Source: Pegea sp. RAD2-039 (taxonomy: Eukaryota > Chordata > Thaliacea > Salpida > Salpidae). Taken from it: 64,000 nt of DNA. Position 1 is the first letter of the stretch; each line of letters begins with the position of its first letter. The stretch covers positions 744,001-808,000 of the forward strand of contig JAQGEQ010000179.1 in NCBI GenBank assembly GCA_034620365.1, read 5' to 3'. A program made the position numbers and the translations under genes. Under the pieces are notes generated by a model that saw nothing but the letters and a program-made list of their open reading frames with translations, did not search any database and had not been told where the DNA came from. This document shows positions 37,576 to 52,290 of this stretch, in pieces.

Positions 37576-39622
37576 ATGGATTCCCAATTAAAAGTTTATC
37601 GTTTGTCTGAGGTTAAAAAACATAATAATCTAAAAAGTGCATGGATTATTATGGAAAACCTGGTGTATGATATCACCAAGTTTCTAGAAGATGTAAGTGG
37701 TTCAATTTTTTAAGCTTTCATCTTAATGTTGTATCATATTATTTATTTGATCTTCCTTTTAGCATCCTGGTGGAGAGGAAGTTTTGCTTGAGCAAGCTGG
37801 TAATATTCATTTATTACTAATATTTCGTTTGTAAAGTTATCTTCAATTATCTTTGTTTTAGATAAGAATATTTTTAACTTAATTTTTCGTTTTATTAAAA
37901 ATAGAAATATATAATCAAACTTATAGTGTTTATGATGTTCAATGGTTTGTTAAGTTAAACAAAGAAATAAACTAGTTTTGTTTAGGTCAAGAGTCAACTG
38001 AAGCTTTTGAAGATGTTGGTCATTCAGAAGATGCCAGAATGATGGCCCAGAAGTACTTGATTGGTCAACTTCATCCAGTGAGTCTAGGATTTACTCATTT
38101 ATAAGAATATTAAACATTTTCAAGTTGATCATAATTTTTTGATACACTTCTTGCTTAAAATATAAACTTATTCTATTTTTGGCAAAAAATTGAAAATTGG
38201 TTCTTGCTGTTAATGGTTCATTTATTTTAATCTTAAACTATTTCAACTCATTTTTTATTTTTGGTGATATTTTTATAAAATTTTTACTATAAAACTACTA
38301 CTAATTGTGTACAGCTTGAAAGTTTTTAACGTTTTCTACTGTTTTATAGGATGACTGCAAGAAGCCACCTAGTAAGGATGTTCCTTCAAAGTCAGATACC
38401 ACTAATAATTCTGGGTAATTATGATTTTTTATATGTTCAAGTTATAAATGTATTTCATTTAATTAGTTAGTTTGCAGTGAGATTTTGATATATTCAGGTC
38501 TAAAAAGGTCTTATCGCTATAAGCAACCCCAAAATGAAATATATTTTTATTTATTGAATTGATGTAATGACTTATTCAATCATATATTTAAATCTGTTAT
38601 TTTTATATAATTCAGCAAAAAAAGCTCAAAATGTGTCATTCAATGATTACCCCCCACTTAAAGTTACAGGTAGTCGTTTTTTTTGTGATTTCATTGTAGC
38701 AGCTGATTAATTTGCTCTTCTAATTATTCACTTTCATTTAATTACTCCTGAATCTAGTATTGGTGATTTGTATACAAAGTATGCTTTTTAATTGATCAAA
38801 TATACCTGTTAGAGGTGTACACAAAAGACACAACATCAGAAGTTAACATAAATATTCTATCAATATTTTTAATCTGTTTATATTATAGATATAGAATAAT
38901 AGTATATAGAACTATTCAAAAAATAATTGAGAGTAAGTTAAAGCTACTCATAAAAAGGCTCTATAATGCATATGGGAACTAATAGTTCAGTAGTTTAAAT
39001 CAAACGAACATATTTTTGTTGCCTCTGATGTTTATGAAATAAGGAAGGGCTCCCAAACAAACAACATGAAGAAACTTGGTGTTATGATAAACGAGATTTA
39101 TCATTATATATATTGTTTACCCTTGAGAAAGATAATACTTTTTTAAATCTAACTAGTTTCTCTGCTTATAATGTGTGGTCTGGTTATGGAGAAGTCTAAT
39201 TCATGATGCCATTTATATGAGAATTATTTTTAGTTTCTTCAAGTTATGTGACTCATCATAAAAGCTCTGTTATTTGAAATTCTTTTTCTTCGTTAGCATT
39301 TGTACTTTTTTTCATTGGTTAAGTAGAGTTTTAGCTGCTTTGTACTAAGAAGATGTACTTCAGATGAATTCAAAGTTTTAAAAAAAGTACTTGGCTTCTG
39401 AGCCGGTTATACAAACAGCAATGTTTTACTTTTGACATTAAATATTTAGTTTTATCATATTTACTAATTATTAACTAGTTTTATATAATACAAATTTGTG
39501 AATTATCTCTTTTCAACTTGTATTTTAACTGTAACCAACTCTACTTTTTCAGCTCTGAAATGTGGATCTATGTGGCTATATTTGTAATTGGTTTTGGTGT
39601 AATCTCCAAAATGTTCTTTTAA
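37576..39622 (+). CDS. CYB5: Cytochrome b5, membrane tail-anchored (5 exons, 126 aa)
   Basis: Haem electron carrier that supplies electrons to membrane desaturases and P450 systems. The cytochrome b5 fold is residues 1-85: [26 protein letters not shown] with axial His40, and [12 protein letters not shown] with axial His64, then [10 protein letters not shown] polar linker follows, and a C-terminal hydrophobic segment ([20 protein letters not shown]) typical of a tail anchor. Exons: 37576-37692, 37763-37799, 37986-38077, 38350-38414, 39553-39622, with phases 0, 1, 0, 2. Whether it targets ER or outer mitochondrial membrane cannot be told. Confidence 0.93.
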
Positions 39623-40611
39623 ATATCTTTCTTAAATTAATTTTTCTAGTTCTCTGATTACAGAACTTAATTATAGAGGTTTAATCATAGCATTTAACAG
39701 CGAGATAAAATTTGGAAGTTGAAATCATTATGAAGCAAAGTAAATTTTCAATTTCTCTTGACTGTTGAACAGATTTCTAATTTATTCTCACTTTCCATTT
39801 TTTTAATATTTTCTAATCCCATCTTTATACTCATGTGTCTCTAATTCAACCATGAGTTTCAGTTATTGACTAATATCTAATCCTTTTGTTAATATTTCCT
39901 CGAACATTTACATGATCTATCCGCTGTGAGATTGAACGGTTAATCTTTATGGTTTGTTTATTAGTAATAAATCAGATTCAAATTCATTCATATTTCTTTC
40001 AGTTTAAAGAATTTGTCTGATTTAATTTTGATGCTTACTATTAATCTTGCTTTCTGTACTAAATAGTTTTTGTTCAGATTAATTTATGATTGCGTGAATT
40101 ATATTTCAAACAAACCGACCAATAAAATACCAGTTGTTGAAGGTTATTTGTTTAGCATTAAAATCAAGCTAAAAATTGAAACTTCTATTTTATAAAAAGA
40201 ACTTTCTTATTATTAAAAAGAACAAACTAGTTGACTTTAAGCGGAACTTGCACTAATTGGTTACAGATACTTTTCGCAATAATATATATCTAAGTTTTTG
40301 GTTAACTCATTATAGAGCCAAAAATGTTTAGAATATAATTAGTTCAAATCAAGCATACATGTGTTTCACAAATGACTTCAAAACTATTTCGAAGATATTT
40401 GGTGTAGATAATGTAAAAAAGAAGAAACAAATAATCTGATTCATTCATCTTAATTATTTTAGCTACAAATATTTTTCAAATTTGTATTATTTACTACGAG
40501 TTTCTATTTAGTTTTTAAAAATCATTTGAAATCAAAGAAAGCTGTAAAAAAGTAATATTTAAACATCTCCGTTTAATATACATTTAGTTTTCCGTTAATA
40601 ATATAGTAAAC
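39623..40611. other. Downstream of cytochrome b5, no gene seen
   Basis: AT-rich DNA holding the cytochrome b5 3' UTR and intergenic sequence up to the retrotransposon remnant. Confidence 0.4.
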
Positions 40612-40985
40612 AATTCTCCATTAGTCCTTCCCTCAAGTTATATCAGCTCAGACGACACACATTACATCTTAATAAACCCATATCACCTGGTACGTTAATC
40701 AGAGCAAATTTCTTCTATACCGCACAATTAGTACTTGAAACCAGCTGCCATCAGACATTTTCATGTCAGAATCACTCGTGTTGTTCAAGCAGAAGTTGAA
40801 CCGTATATTGCCGAATATTGCCAACATTGTCATTTCTAAACTGTGAATTTTTCCCGTTTTTATATTATTAACATTCTATCCAATTGTTCACTGTCATATT
40901 GCATGGGTACTACTAAAATGGCATTTGTTATATCGCTTATTATTTGTGAAAATGTGTTTTAGTCTCTTTCGCGTTAAATAGTAAC
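40612..40985 (+). mobile_element. Non-LTR retrotransposon 3' end (copy 3)
   Basis: The segment from TTAGTCCTTCCCTCAAG to about 40985 aligns base for base with the 3' part of copy 2 (around 21880-22250). It includes CATATCACCTGGTACGTTAA and CAGACATTTTCATGTCAGAA. Its tail has lost most of the hairpin (AATGTGTTTTAGTCTCTTTCGCG). It is 5'-truncated and non-coding. Confidence 0.85.
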
Positions 40986-41624
40986 AAAATAAAACAAAAA
41001 TTAATTAACAATAAAAAATACATGAAAATTGTATCTTTTATATAACTTAAAAAGTTATTTAAAAGTAATCTAAAAAGCAGCAATATCAAAAATTAATAGA
41101 TGGTTCTCGAACAAGACATTAATAACTTAGTTGAAAAGTAGAATTTCAGTAATCATTCAAACAGCGATTTTATGTAAAAGATAGATGTAAAACTCTATGC
41201 AAAACTAAGATTTGTCAAAAAATGTTTGTAAACCTTTGTAAAAAGCCAGATGTTGCATCGGATAGGTGATAACTTATAAATAATTCAACTGTCCCTAGTA
41301 ATACGTCATGAATTCATTCTTCATAAAAAAGAAGATCATCTTTAACAATTTTCACAGATAAATTTGATACTTTGAATTATTTTATTGCTTGCCAAATCAA
41401 TACTTCTCTGATTACAAAAGAATGTTTGCACCAAGAAACATCTTACAACTTATCGGTTTTTTAATATGTCAATTAGTTTGACTATTTACATTTTTTGTGT
41501 GAAAAGTTGAAGTTAAAATATTTTATCAGATGCTTGCTATGCATTGTTAAAAATTAATATGAATATTTTCACCGAATATAAAACCAACTATAACAACAAA
41601 AAACTTCTGCAAAAGCTGTTTTCT

Positions 41625-43385
41625 ATTATTTATTTATTTATTACAATAAACCCGAAGGAGGGTGCCTGAAGAGAACACCTCTCGCTAACACACATTTTCA
41701 CAAAAAACATCTAATTAGTCAAAAATGTAGAAAGCAAAGGGTTTTACAGATGGTATTTCGATAGCCTTCAAACCATATAACAGTGAACAATTACATAGAA
41801 TTATAACATTATTTAAAAAAAAAAGGGAAAAATCACAGTCTAGAAATGGCAGTGTTGGCAATGTTATAACGGTTCAACTTCTGCTTGAACAGAACGAGTG
41901 ATTCTGACATGAAAATGTCTGATGGTAGCTGGTTCCAAATACTAATTCTGCGGCATGAGAAAAAAATTCGCTCTGATTAATGTACCAGGTGATCTGGGGT
42001 TATTAAGATGTAATATGCGTTGTCTGAGTTGATATAACTTGAAGGAAGAACTAATGGAAAAGAAATCATCAAACTGAAGGTCAATTAAGTTGTGGATAAT
42101 TTTTTAAATAAGAATTAAGTCGTATTTAATCCATCGAATTTCTAAATTATTTAAATTGAAAAGGCTGAGACAATGTCTATAACTATCATATCTAATATTA
42201 AGTTTCATGCATACCAATCTCGTAAATGTTGTCTGAACAGACTCAATTTTTTTTGATATCACTAACTTGATATGGCATCCATGCACTAACATCATATTCA
42301 AGAATTGGACGTACGTACAATTTGAAGAGATTAATAAAAAAGCATGGGTTCTTATAATTAAAGTTCTTTATAATAAGGAAGACAAAATGTTGATCGATTT
42401 TTCAAAGATTTTGGAAACATAATTGCGCCATTTAAAGTCAGATGATAGAGTAATGCCAAGGTCTAGAACCGAAGGTACTCGTTGAATAATAAATCTATTG
42501 ATGGAGTATTGGTTCAAGGAATTTGCAGCTGGTTTACGAGAAAAAGTTATAAGTTCAGACTTTGTGGGCTGGATTCTGAGCTGCCAATTCGTAGACCAGT
42601 TTTCTACAGTATGTAGTGCAGTTTGAAGTTTTGAAGGATTACAAGATAATAGCTTGATATCATCTGCATACACAAACACACTGACATCATCTACTGCTAC
42701 TAGTCTTCTGATGAGGTCTTCAATGAAAAGTAAAAAGAGAAGGGAACCCAGATCGGAACCCCGAGGAACACCACTGGTGATTTGTTGGGTTCTACCTGAT
42801 AAGTAATCTTCGATCCACTGTAAAATAAAGCTGTTGATTTTTAAGTTTTTCAATACAGTAACGAGCTTAGTTTGTGGGACAGAATCAAACGCTTTAGCAA
42901 AATCGAGGTATATGATGTCACAAGTAGTATTACTTTCATAATGGGCTGTAAGCTCATTAATAAAAGTGAGATGTTGAGCCAGGGAAGATCTCCGTTTCAC
43001 AAAGCCATGCTGGACATCAGATATTAGATGGTGATCCATCAAATGACTGGTCATATGATTGTGAATGATATGCTCTTGAGTTCTGCAGATAACTGAATTC
43101 AGCGAAACTGGTCTGTAGTTAAGTACGGTGTTTCTAGGACCCTTTTTATGAATTGGAGTAATAATAGCTTTCTTCCAAATTTTTGGAACGCTTCCTCGCC
43201 TCAGAGTGATGTTAAAGAGTAGAGATAAAGGTAGTGATAAAGAGGAAGTAGTTTTTCTTAATAACAAAGCTGGGATTTCATCTGGGGTGTTGAAAACTGA
43301 TGATTTTAAAGAAGAAATAGCCTTAGATACCATATCGACCGTTATGTTAAGTTATATCATCTCAGAGACATTTCTAAGATTTTTT
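41625..43385 (-). mobile_element. Non-LTR retrotransposon with most of its reverse transcriptase (copy 4)
   Basis: This is the best copy in the window. Open frame 43333-42368 (321 codons) shows KIWKKAIITPIHKKG, NYRPVSLNSVICR, QHGFVKRRSSLAQHL, IIYLDFAKAFDSVPQ, SGVPRGSDLGSLLFLLF and VFVYADDIKLLS with an intact YADD. This is Jockey/CR1-type order. About a dozen residues are missing before ITSGVPRG compared with copy 1. Downstream, after stops and shifts, comes IESVQTTFTRLVCMKLNI, then the 3' tail with the hairpin and an ATAAATAAATAAATAA-type end at 41625-41700. No endonuclease domain or upstream ORF is seen (a stop lies at about 43362), so it is 5'-truncated and dead. Confidence 0.92.
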
Positions 43386-47455
<4,070 letters not shown>

Positions 47456-47987
47456 TTGTATTCCTCCTGTCTTTTATAGTTAACTTTTGCTTTCAACAAT
47501 TTAATTTTCTTATTCATGTTTTCATCATCGCCCAAATAACTTCTTTATGATTTAATCGAAACATCACCAATTTCAGCAGTAAACTCTTCGATCTTTCACG
47601 GCATGCTTTTAGTTACTTCCCGATAAGCTTGTATGATTTTGCATTATGTTTTTATTTTATTCACAGACATTACGAATATTTTGTTATTACAAACGAAACT
47701 AAATTCGTAATTAAGATTTGATGAAAATTAAACTAGCCCTTATATTAACTGGCATCAAAAAGCTTTTTTGCTCTGAAAATTATTTGTTCGTAAGCATTTT
47801 TATTTGTTATTTCGCACAATTATCATCGAAGATGAATAAAATTATGATGTTTATTTATCGGAATCATGATTTCACTGTTTGCATCAACTTTACTTGGTCA
47901 TTAATCAAAATGTGAAAGATATTTTTCAAATTCGAAGTAATACACAATCTAATGAAAAGTGAGATCCTTATTTATTTGAAATTAAGT
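47456..47987. other. Convergent spacer between AMPK alpha and PIGC
   Basis: 532 bp between two convergent stop codons, so it must hold both 3' UTRs. No gene is seen. ATGAATAAAATTATG at about 47832 includes a plus-strand AATAAA. Confidence 0.45.
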
Positions 47988-48866
47988 TCATTCTTCTTTT
48001 TTGATGATTGCTTCATCCCATGGGCCGTGGACATTGTCCTTACACGGTTGAAGCCACACTAAAATTAAGGGAAAGATGATAGTGACAGTGAAACAAGATA
48101 TTGAAAATATAAAAGAAACAAAAAAACTAGTAGTCATCCACGCTACACTCAGTAATATCTGTATAAAGTGGACAGCAAAACGAAATATCTGTGGATTAAC
48201 TTCCCATAAGCGGGCTTTTAAAAAAGGCCATAAGCCAAAAAGTATTAGAGCTAAGACAATAGTAACAAAACAATGACTAGTTGTTTCTAAACGAGAAGCC
48301 AAACACACTGCTGCAAATACTGCGCTGTTAAGAGAAGTTGAGCGAGAAGCGACAACTGCAGTATCCTTTTTTGTATCATAATCATGAAATAGTAGATGCA
48401 TTGCTAAGCCAGTAGCTGACATAGCATAGAGTGTATCAGCACTAACAGTATGCGTTAAAGTTTTTAGGATAGGTGACATAAATAAACAAATTCCAAGAAG
48501 TAACAATGACCAAGTGAAATCTGTTAAAAGCTTTTTGAATGTTAAGTTCTTTTGAATTTCAGGTGTAATGATAATGTAGATAAAATAACCAAAAGTTGGC
48601 ATAATAAGACAGCTAAAAGCAGTAACAACTACATTAGTCTGTGTGGAAATTACCATATGCCACCATATAAAAACGAAAAGTGAAACAACACATATTTGCT
48701 GACTAACAATAACTGATGATTTTACTAATGACCAATAATCATATGTCCTCACAAACACATTTCGTTTAGTATCATTTAAAAAGCTATCTGGCACAAAGTT
48801 ATCAAGATATTCTTGATTTAAATACAACACTTTCTTCCATGGTTGCTTCATAAAGTTTTGCTTCAA
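47988..48866 (-). CDS. PIGC: Phosphatidylinositol N-acetylglucosaminyltransferase subunit C (PIG-C), intronless
   Basis: Subunit of the ER GPI-GlcNAc transferase complex that makes the first GPI-anchor intermediate. The 292 residues are close to human PIG-C (297). An N-terminal segment (WKKVLYLNQEYLDNFVPDSF, then FLNDTKRN) precedes about eight hydrophobic segments, among them SLVKSSVIVSQQICVVSLFV, VVVTAFSCLIMPTFGYFIYI and LLLLGICLFMSPILKTLT. The family-typical ASRLETTSHCFV and the C-terminal HGPWDEA are present. It is a single exon, as in mammals. It starts 212 bp downstream of FCF1 on the same strand, and a strong acceptor-like TTTTTTTTGACAG lies about 70 bp upstream of its ATG. Confidence 0.95.
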   Translation of the reverse strand: MKQNFMKQPWKKVLYLNQEYLDNFVPDSFLNDTKRNVFVRTYDYWSLVKSSVIVSQQICVVSLFVFIWWHMVISTQTNVVVTAFSCLIMPTFGYFIYIIITPEIQKNLTFKKLLTDFTWSLLLLGICLFMSPILKTLTHTVSADTLYAMSATGLAMHLLFHDYDTKKDTAVVASRSTSLNSAVFAAVCLASRLETTSHCFVTIVLALILFGLWPFLKARLWEVNPQIFRFAVHFIQILLSVAWMTTSFFVSFIFSISCFTVTIIFPLILVWLQPCKDNVHGPWDEAIIKKEE

Positions 48867-49078
48867 AAACTGCTGGTTAATACAAAATCTATTTCACGTC
48901 ATACATTAATCTACACCTGTCAAAAAAAACAAATATAATTTTTTCATATTTTTATAATTATAATGCCATACAAACAAAAACCAATTTTTAAAGTAAAGCA
49001 TTTTATAAAAACAGTTTATATTTCTAGACACCAAACAGAACTAAATACTAATTTCATGTTAGTAAACGAATTGATCTT

Positions 49079-49681
49079 TTATTTAGGAGCACCAAAGGCA
49101 TCAGGCATTCTTTCAATAGTGTATTGATGATTAGAAATATACATAATTGGAACTCCGGGAACTTTTCTAATGCGACGCTTCAAATCTCTGTCACAAGTAG
49201 CAACAATGTAGCATTTATGTTGAGTGACACGCTTGACTAAGCAGTCATCAGCATAGGTTCCTTTATGCATACAAGGCAGTCTTTCAAAACGAGGATCTTT
49301 AGCCATCTTCAAAGCAATTCTATACTTTCGACCAAGCTTTTCTAACTCTGCCATAACACAATCAGTAACACAAGGGGTACACTTAGCATATAAACAGTCC
49401 ATCATGGATTGGATCATATCCAGTTTATTCTTAATTGAGAAATTTATGAAGTTGGTATCAACTAATACATGATATGGGGGACCCAGTTGAGTGTTATATT
49501 TAAAGAATAAAGCAGAGGACTGCTGTGGAAGATGTCTGACGGACAAATTATCACTTTCAACCCCTTTCTTCTTAGGTAGTTTAGCTTTCTTTGTCTTCTT
49601 ATCTCTAGTAATTCGACTATCTTTGAGACTAATCATTCGTTTCATCTCAGCAAACTTTTTTGTTCTTTTAGTTCTACCCAT
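49079..49681 (-). CDS. FCF1: rRNA-processing protein FCF1 (UTP24), PIN domain, intronless
   Basis: SSU-processome PIN-domain nuclease; the yeast orthologue Utp24 cleaves pre-rRNA around the 18S 5' end. The 200 residues are full length. A basic N terminus (MGRTKRTKKFAEMKRMISLK) precedes the PIN domain: HVLVDTNFINFSI with the first acidic residue, CVTDCVMAELEKLG, GTYADDCLVKRV, and VATCDRDLKRRIRKVPGVPI with the later acidic residues. The end is RMPDAFGAPK. The stop codon overlaps a minus-strand AATAAA (49083-49078). An ACTTCACTTTTAG acceptor-like sequence lies about 28 bp upstream of the ATG. Human FCF1 has introns; here there are none. Confidence 0.96.
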   Translation of the reverse strand: MGRTKRTKKFAEMKRMISLKDSRITRDKKTKKAKLPKKKGVESDNLSVRHLPQQSSALFFKYNTQLGPPYHVLVDTNFINFSIKNKLDMIQSMMDCLYAKCTPCVTDCVMAELEKLGRKYRIALKMAKDPRFERLPCMHKGTYADDCLVKRVTQHKCYIVATCDRDLKRRIRKVPGVPIMYISNHQYTIERMPDAFGAPK

Positions 49682-51371
49682 AGTTAGATAGCACCTTGTA
49701 ATTTAACTAAAAGTGAAGTAAAAAAGTTAAAATAATACTTGAATATGAAAAACATAGTAAAAATATTAAAACTAATTTTCAATGTTTACTAACTAACATT
49801 ATAAAGATAAAAATCATTATAATTAGAAAATATATAACAAACAATTAAAACTTTATAATATTAGCAACTAACTTAACAAACAACTTCCTTATAAATACAA
49901 AAAATATAAGAACTACAAAACAATTTATTCTAAAACTTTTTAAATTTATTCTGAGCAAAAATTTTATAAAAGTTATAAAATAGTTATAAAAATATTCTAT
50001 GCTTAAAAAAGCTACTAATTTTTTTAAAAACAGTAAATAAATATTTCAGATAAAAAAAGTATCAGATATTTGAAATAATTAAGTTATATAAGAAAAAGTG
50101 ATAGAAATAAAATATTTTTCTTAGTTGACTAAAAAAATAGGAAAAATAAATTATATAAAATTACTAAGATAGCAAATAAATATAGATAAAATTGTTCTAT
50201 TGAAAAAATAATTTTGATATTAAAAATTCTAGAAAATATAAAATGATAAGTTTATAACATATTATAATGATAAAAAGGAAATTTCTTTTAGAAAGGTAAA
50301 ATTTCTTATCATAGCTAATTTTCTTAAAGTTATACTTTATAGTTTTAAAATTCAAATTATATAAAGTTAATCTTTCTATGTATATGGCAAAATATTTCCT
50401 TAAAGATTTTAAATAATGGTTATCTTTAAAATTAACTATATCAAAAGCTATCACAGAAAAACTAGAAAATATGTATACTTCATAGATTTTCAAAATCATA
50501 ATAAATTTGCAAGAATTAAAAGGGAACAATTTTTACCTATAAGCAACCAACAAATATTTGACTATAAAAACAGTTTTTAGTAAGAGCCAACTTTTCAAAT
50601 AGTTAGATTTATTATTAAGATTTTTAACTAAGTCAATAGACCTATCTTAAAAATATTCAATCAAACTGATAATAAAATAAATCGTATAAAAAATGAATTC
50701 ATACACGATAGAATGAAATACTTTAGTGAGCGTGGTAAAATAACTTAAAAGCTAGCAAACAATATGGTTCTTATGATTTATGGATTTGTTAAAAAAATTA
50801 GATGAAAAATTAAATACTTATATCATCATTATATTACAAAAAGCATTTTTTAATCTAAAGTTATTTATGATGATAAAATTTATAGATCAAATACTAGAAT
50901 TATTCTTACTTGTGTGATTGTTTAATAGCTGTCATCTACAAGGCTGTGTACTATTTAACGTAAGGCTTCAAATAAAAGGAAAACATTGTTAAACTCAAAT
51001 AACAAAAGATTCACCAATTTTTTATCTTGGCGAGGATTCGAAACAATAAATACAGTTTATTGATAGTAATTTTCATAACTATCCTTTATTAAATACTAAT
51101 TTGATAACTTTAATAATTTAACTTTATTTAATACTATCTATTTATTAAAGTAGCAAGGTATACGATACTTTCAGTCATCTTAACATGCAATAGATCGCAC
51201 AGCTTGAAAAAACCATGAAGTTGATACCTTTTGTGAACTAAGCTAGAGTTTCAAATCTTACAAAGAGATTGAAAAGTTAGCTATAAATCTCCATCAAAAC
51301 CTCTTTTAAGGTTGTGTTAAGAAATATGATGCAAATAATTTTGTTATATAACTGATGATATATAATTTATA
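49682..51371. other. Very AT-rich intergenic DNA upstream of FCF1
   Basis: A minus-strand frame of 110 codons at 50197-50529 is Ile/Phe/Lys/Tyr-rich with no family resemblance, so it is treated as noise. A B-box-like GGATTCGAAAC at about 51034 stands alone. Confidence 0.4.
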
Positions 51372-51372
51372 T

Positions 51373-51560
51373 GTCCTGCTTGGTGGCGAAGCGGTTACTA
51401 CACCTAGCTACAAGGTACATCTAGCTAGGAAGTACCGGGTTCGACCCCAGGTGGAGACATATAAAACTCCTGAGAAAAACCATACAAAACTCCTGAGAAT
51501 GTGTGTTAGTGAGATGTGCTCTCTTTAGGCACCCTCCTTCGCATTTATATATATAAAAAC
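51373..51560 (+). mobile_element. tRNA-derived SINE with a LINE-type 3' tail
   Basis: The head has a pol III A box TGGCGAAGCGG (51384-51394) and a B box GGTTCGACCCC (51438-51448), 54 bp apart. Between them lies an inverted stem CCTAGCTA/TAGCTAGG where a tRNA anticodon arm would be. The acceptor-like ends pair only partly, so it is tRNA-derived rather than a gene. A linker carrying AAAACTCCTGAGAA twice leads to a tail (51497-51550) matching the 3' end of the retrotransposon copies at 18480, 22215 and 41630, including GCTCTCTTTAGGCACCCTCC. It ends in a TA-rich stretch. Confidence 0.85.
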
Positions 51561-51587
51561 AATATATATATATAGTTATTAAAGTTA

Positions 51588-52290
51588 TTATGCAGTTGAA
51601 CTTTGAATGGCGAGCCTCTGAGGACGTATAAAAGTGTAACCTTTACAAAAATCATTAAAGTTAAGATCACAGAAACCACTAATGATTTTAAATTGTGGTA
51701 TGAGATTGGAAAAAAGGGGTCGATATTGCAAAGGTTTTATGTTAGGATAATAAAGACAAACCTTGTATGACAAAAAGGTTGTGTCACATTTAAGGAAAGC
51801 TTTTCTGGTAAACGACCTTTGAACAGGCTCAAGTGTTATAATATCTTTTTAAGGGTGAAAATTCCATACGAAAGAGTTGGACTTTAATTTGATGCTTGAA
51901 GAAAAAGTTGGAACAGTGTCCAAATACTTCTGGTCATCAAATATTTGAGAGTTTGGTATGAAGTGAATGAACCTATTCTGAAGAACTAATTTACGTGATA
52001 AGTTGATTTTTAATCGTAAGGAGTGAAGATGCCTAAGTACTTAAAGACCTGACATTGGAAAATTTTATTTTCCTTGCTCAATTTGTCTTGCTCAATTTGT
52101 CTGAAATGAAGTCCTTGGTTACGGGACTCAAAAGAAGATTGAAAAATAATTGAATTAGTATTAAAAAGTTTGGCATCGTCGGCAAATATATCAATCGCAT
52201 GAATGTCTATCGCTGGAAATAAAAATGCTGTTTGGTGAAAATAAAGTTGTTCATATCTAGATTGTTTCATATGTAAGATTTGAAAAATCG
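51588..52290 (-). pseudogene. Reverse transcriptase fragment of a second non-LTR family
   Basis: Minus-strand frames contain DIFADDAKLFNTNS (the FADD catalytic box), YLGIFTPYD, LEPVQRSFTRKAF across a stop, and YKVCLYYPNIKPLQYRPLFS with FCDLNFNDFCKGYTF and RPQRLAIQSSTA. This is the palm-to-C-terminal part of a CR1/Jockey-like reverse transcriptase. Its residues differ clearly from copies 1-4 (YADD and SYKYRLSFLNLDTLENL there), so it belongs to another family. Stops and frameshifts make it dead. Its low-coordinate end lies some 30 bp from the SINE. Confidence 0.8.

Noticed and set aside
50197..50529. 110-codon minus-strand frame with hydrophobic stretches
   Set aside because: Low-complexity Ile/Phe/Tyr/Lys composition, no family match, no splice partners.
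51028..51050. B-box-like GGATTCGAAAC suggesting another tRNA or SINE
   Set aside because: No A box at a proper distance and no fold; probably chance.
51373..51460. Functional tRNA gene at the SINE head
   Set aside because: The acceptor ends pair poorly, the D and anticodon arms are not canonical, and it is fused to a LINE-type tail.
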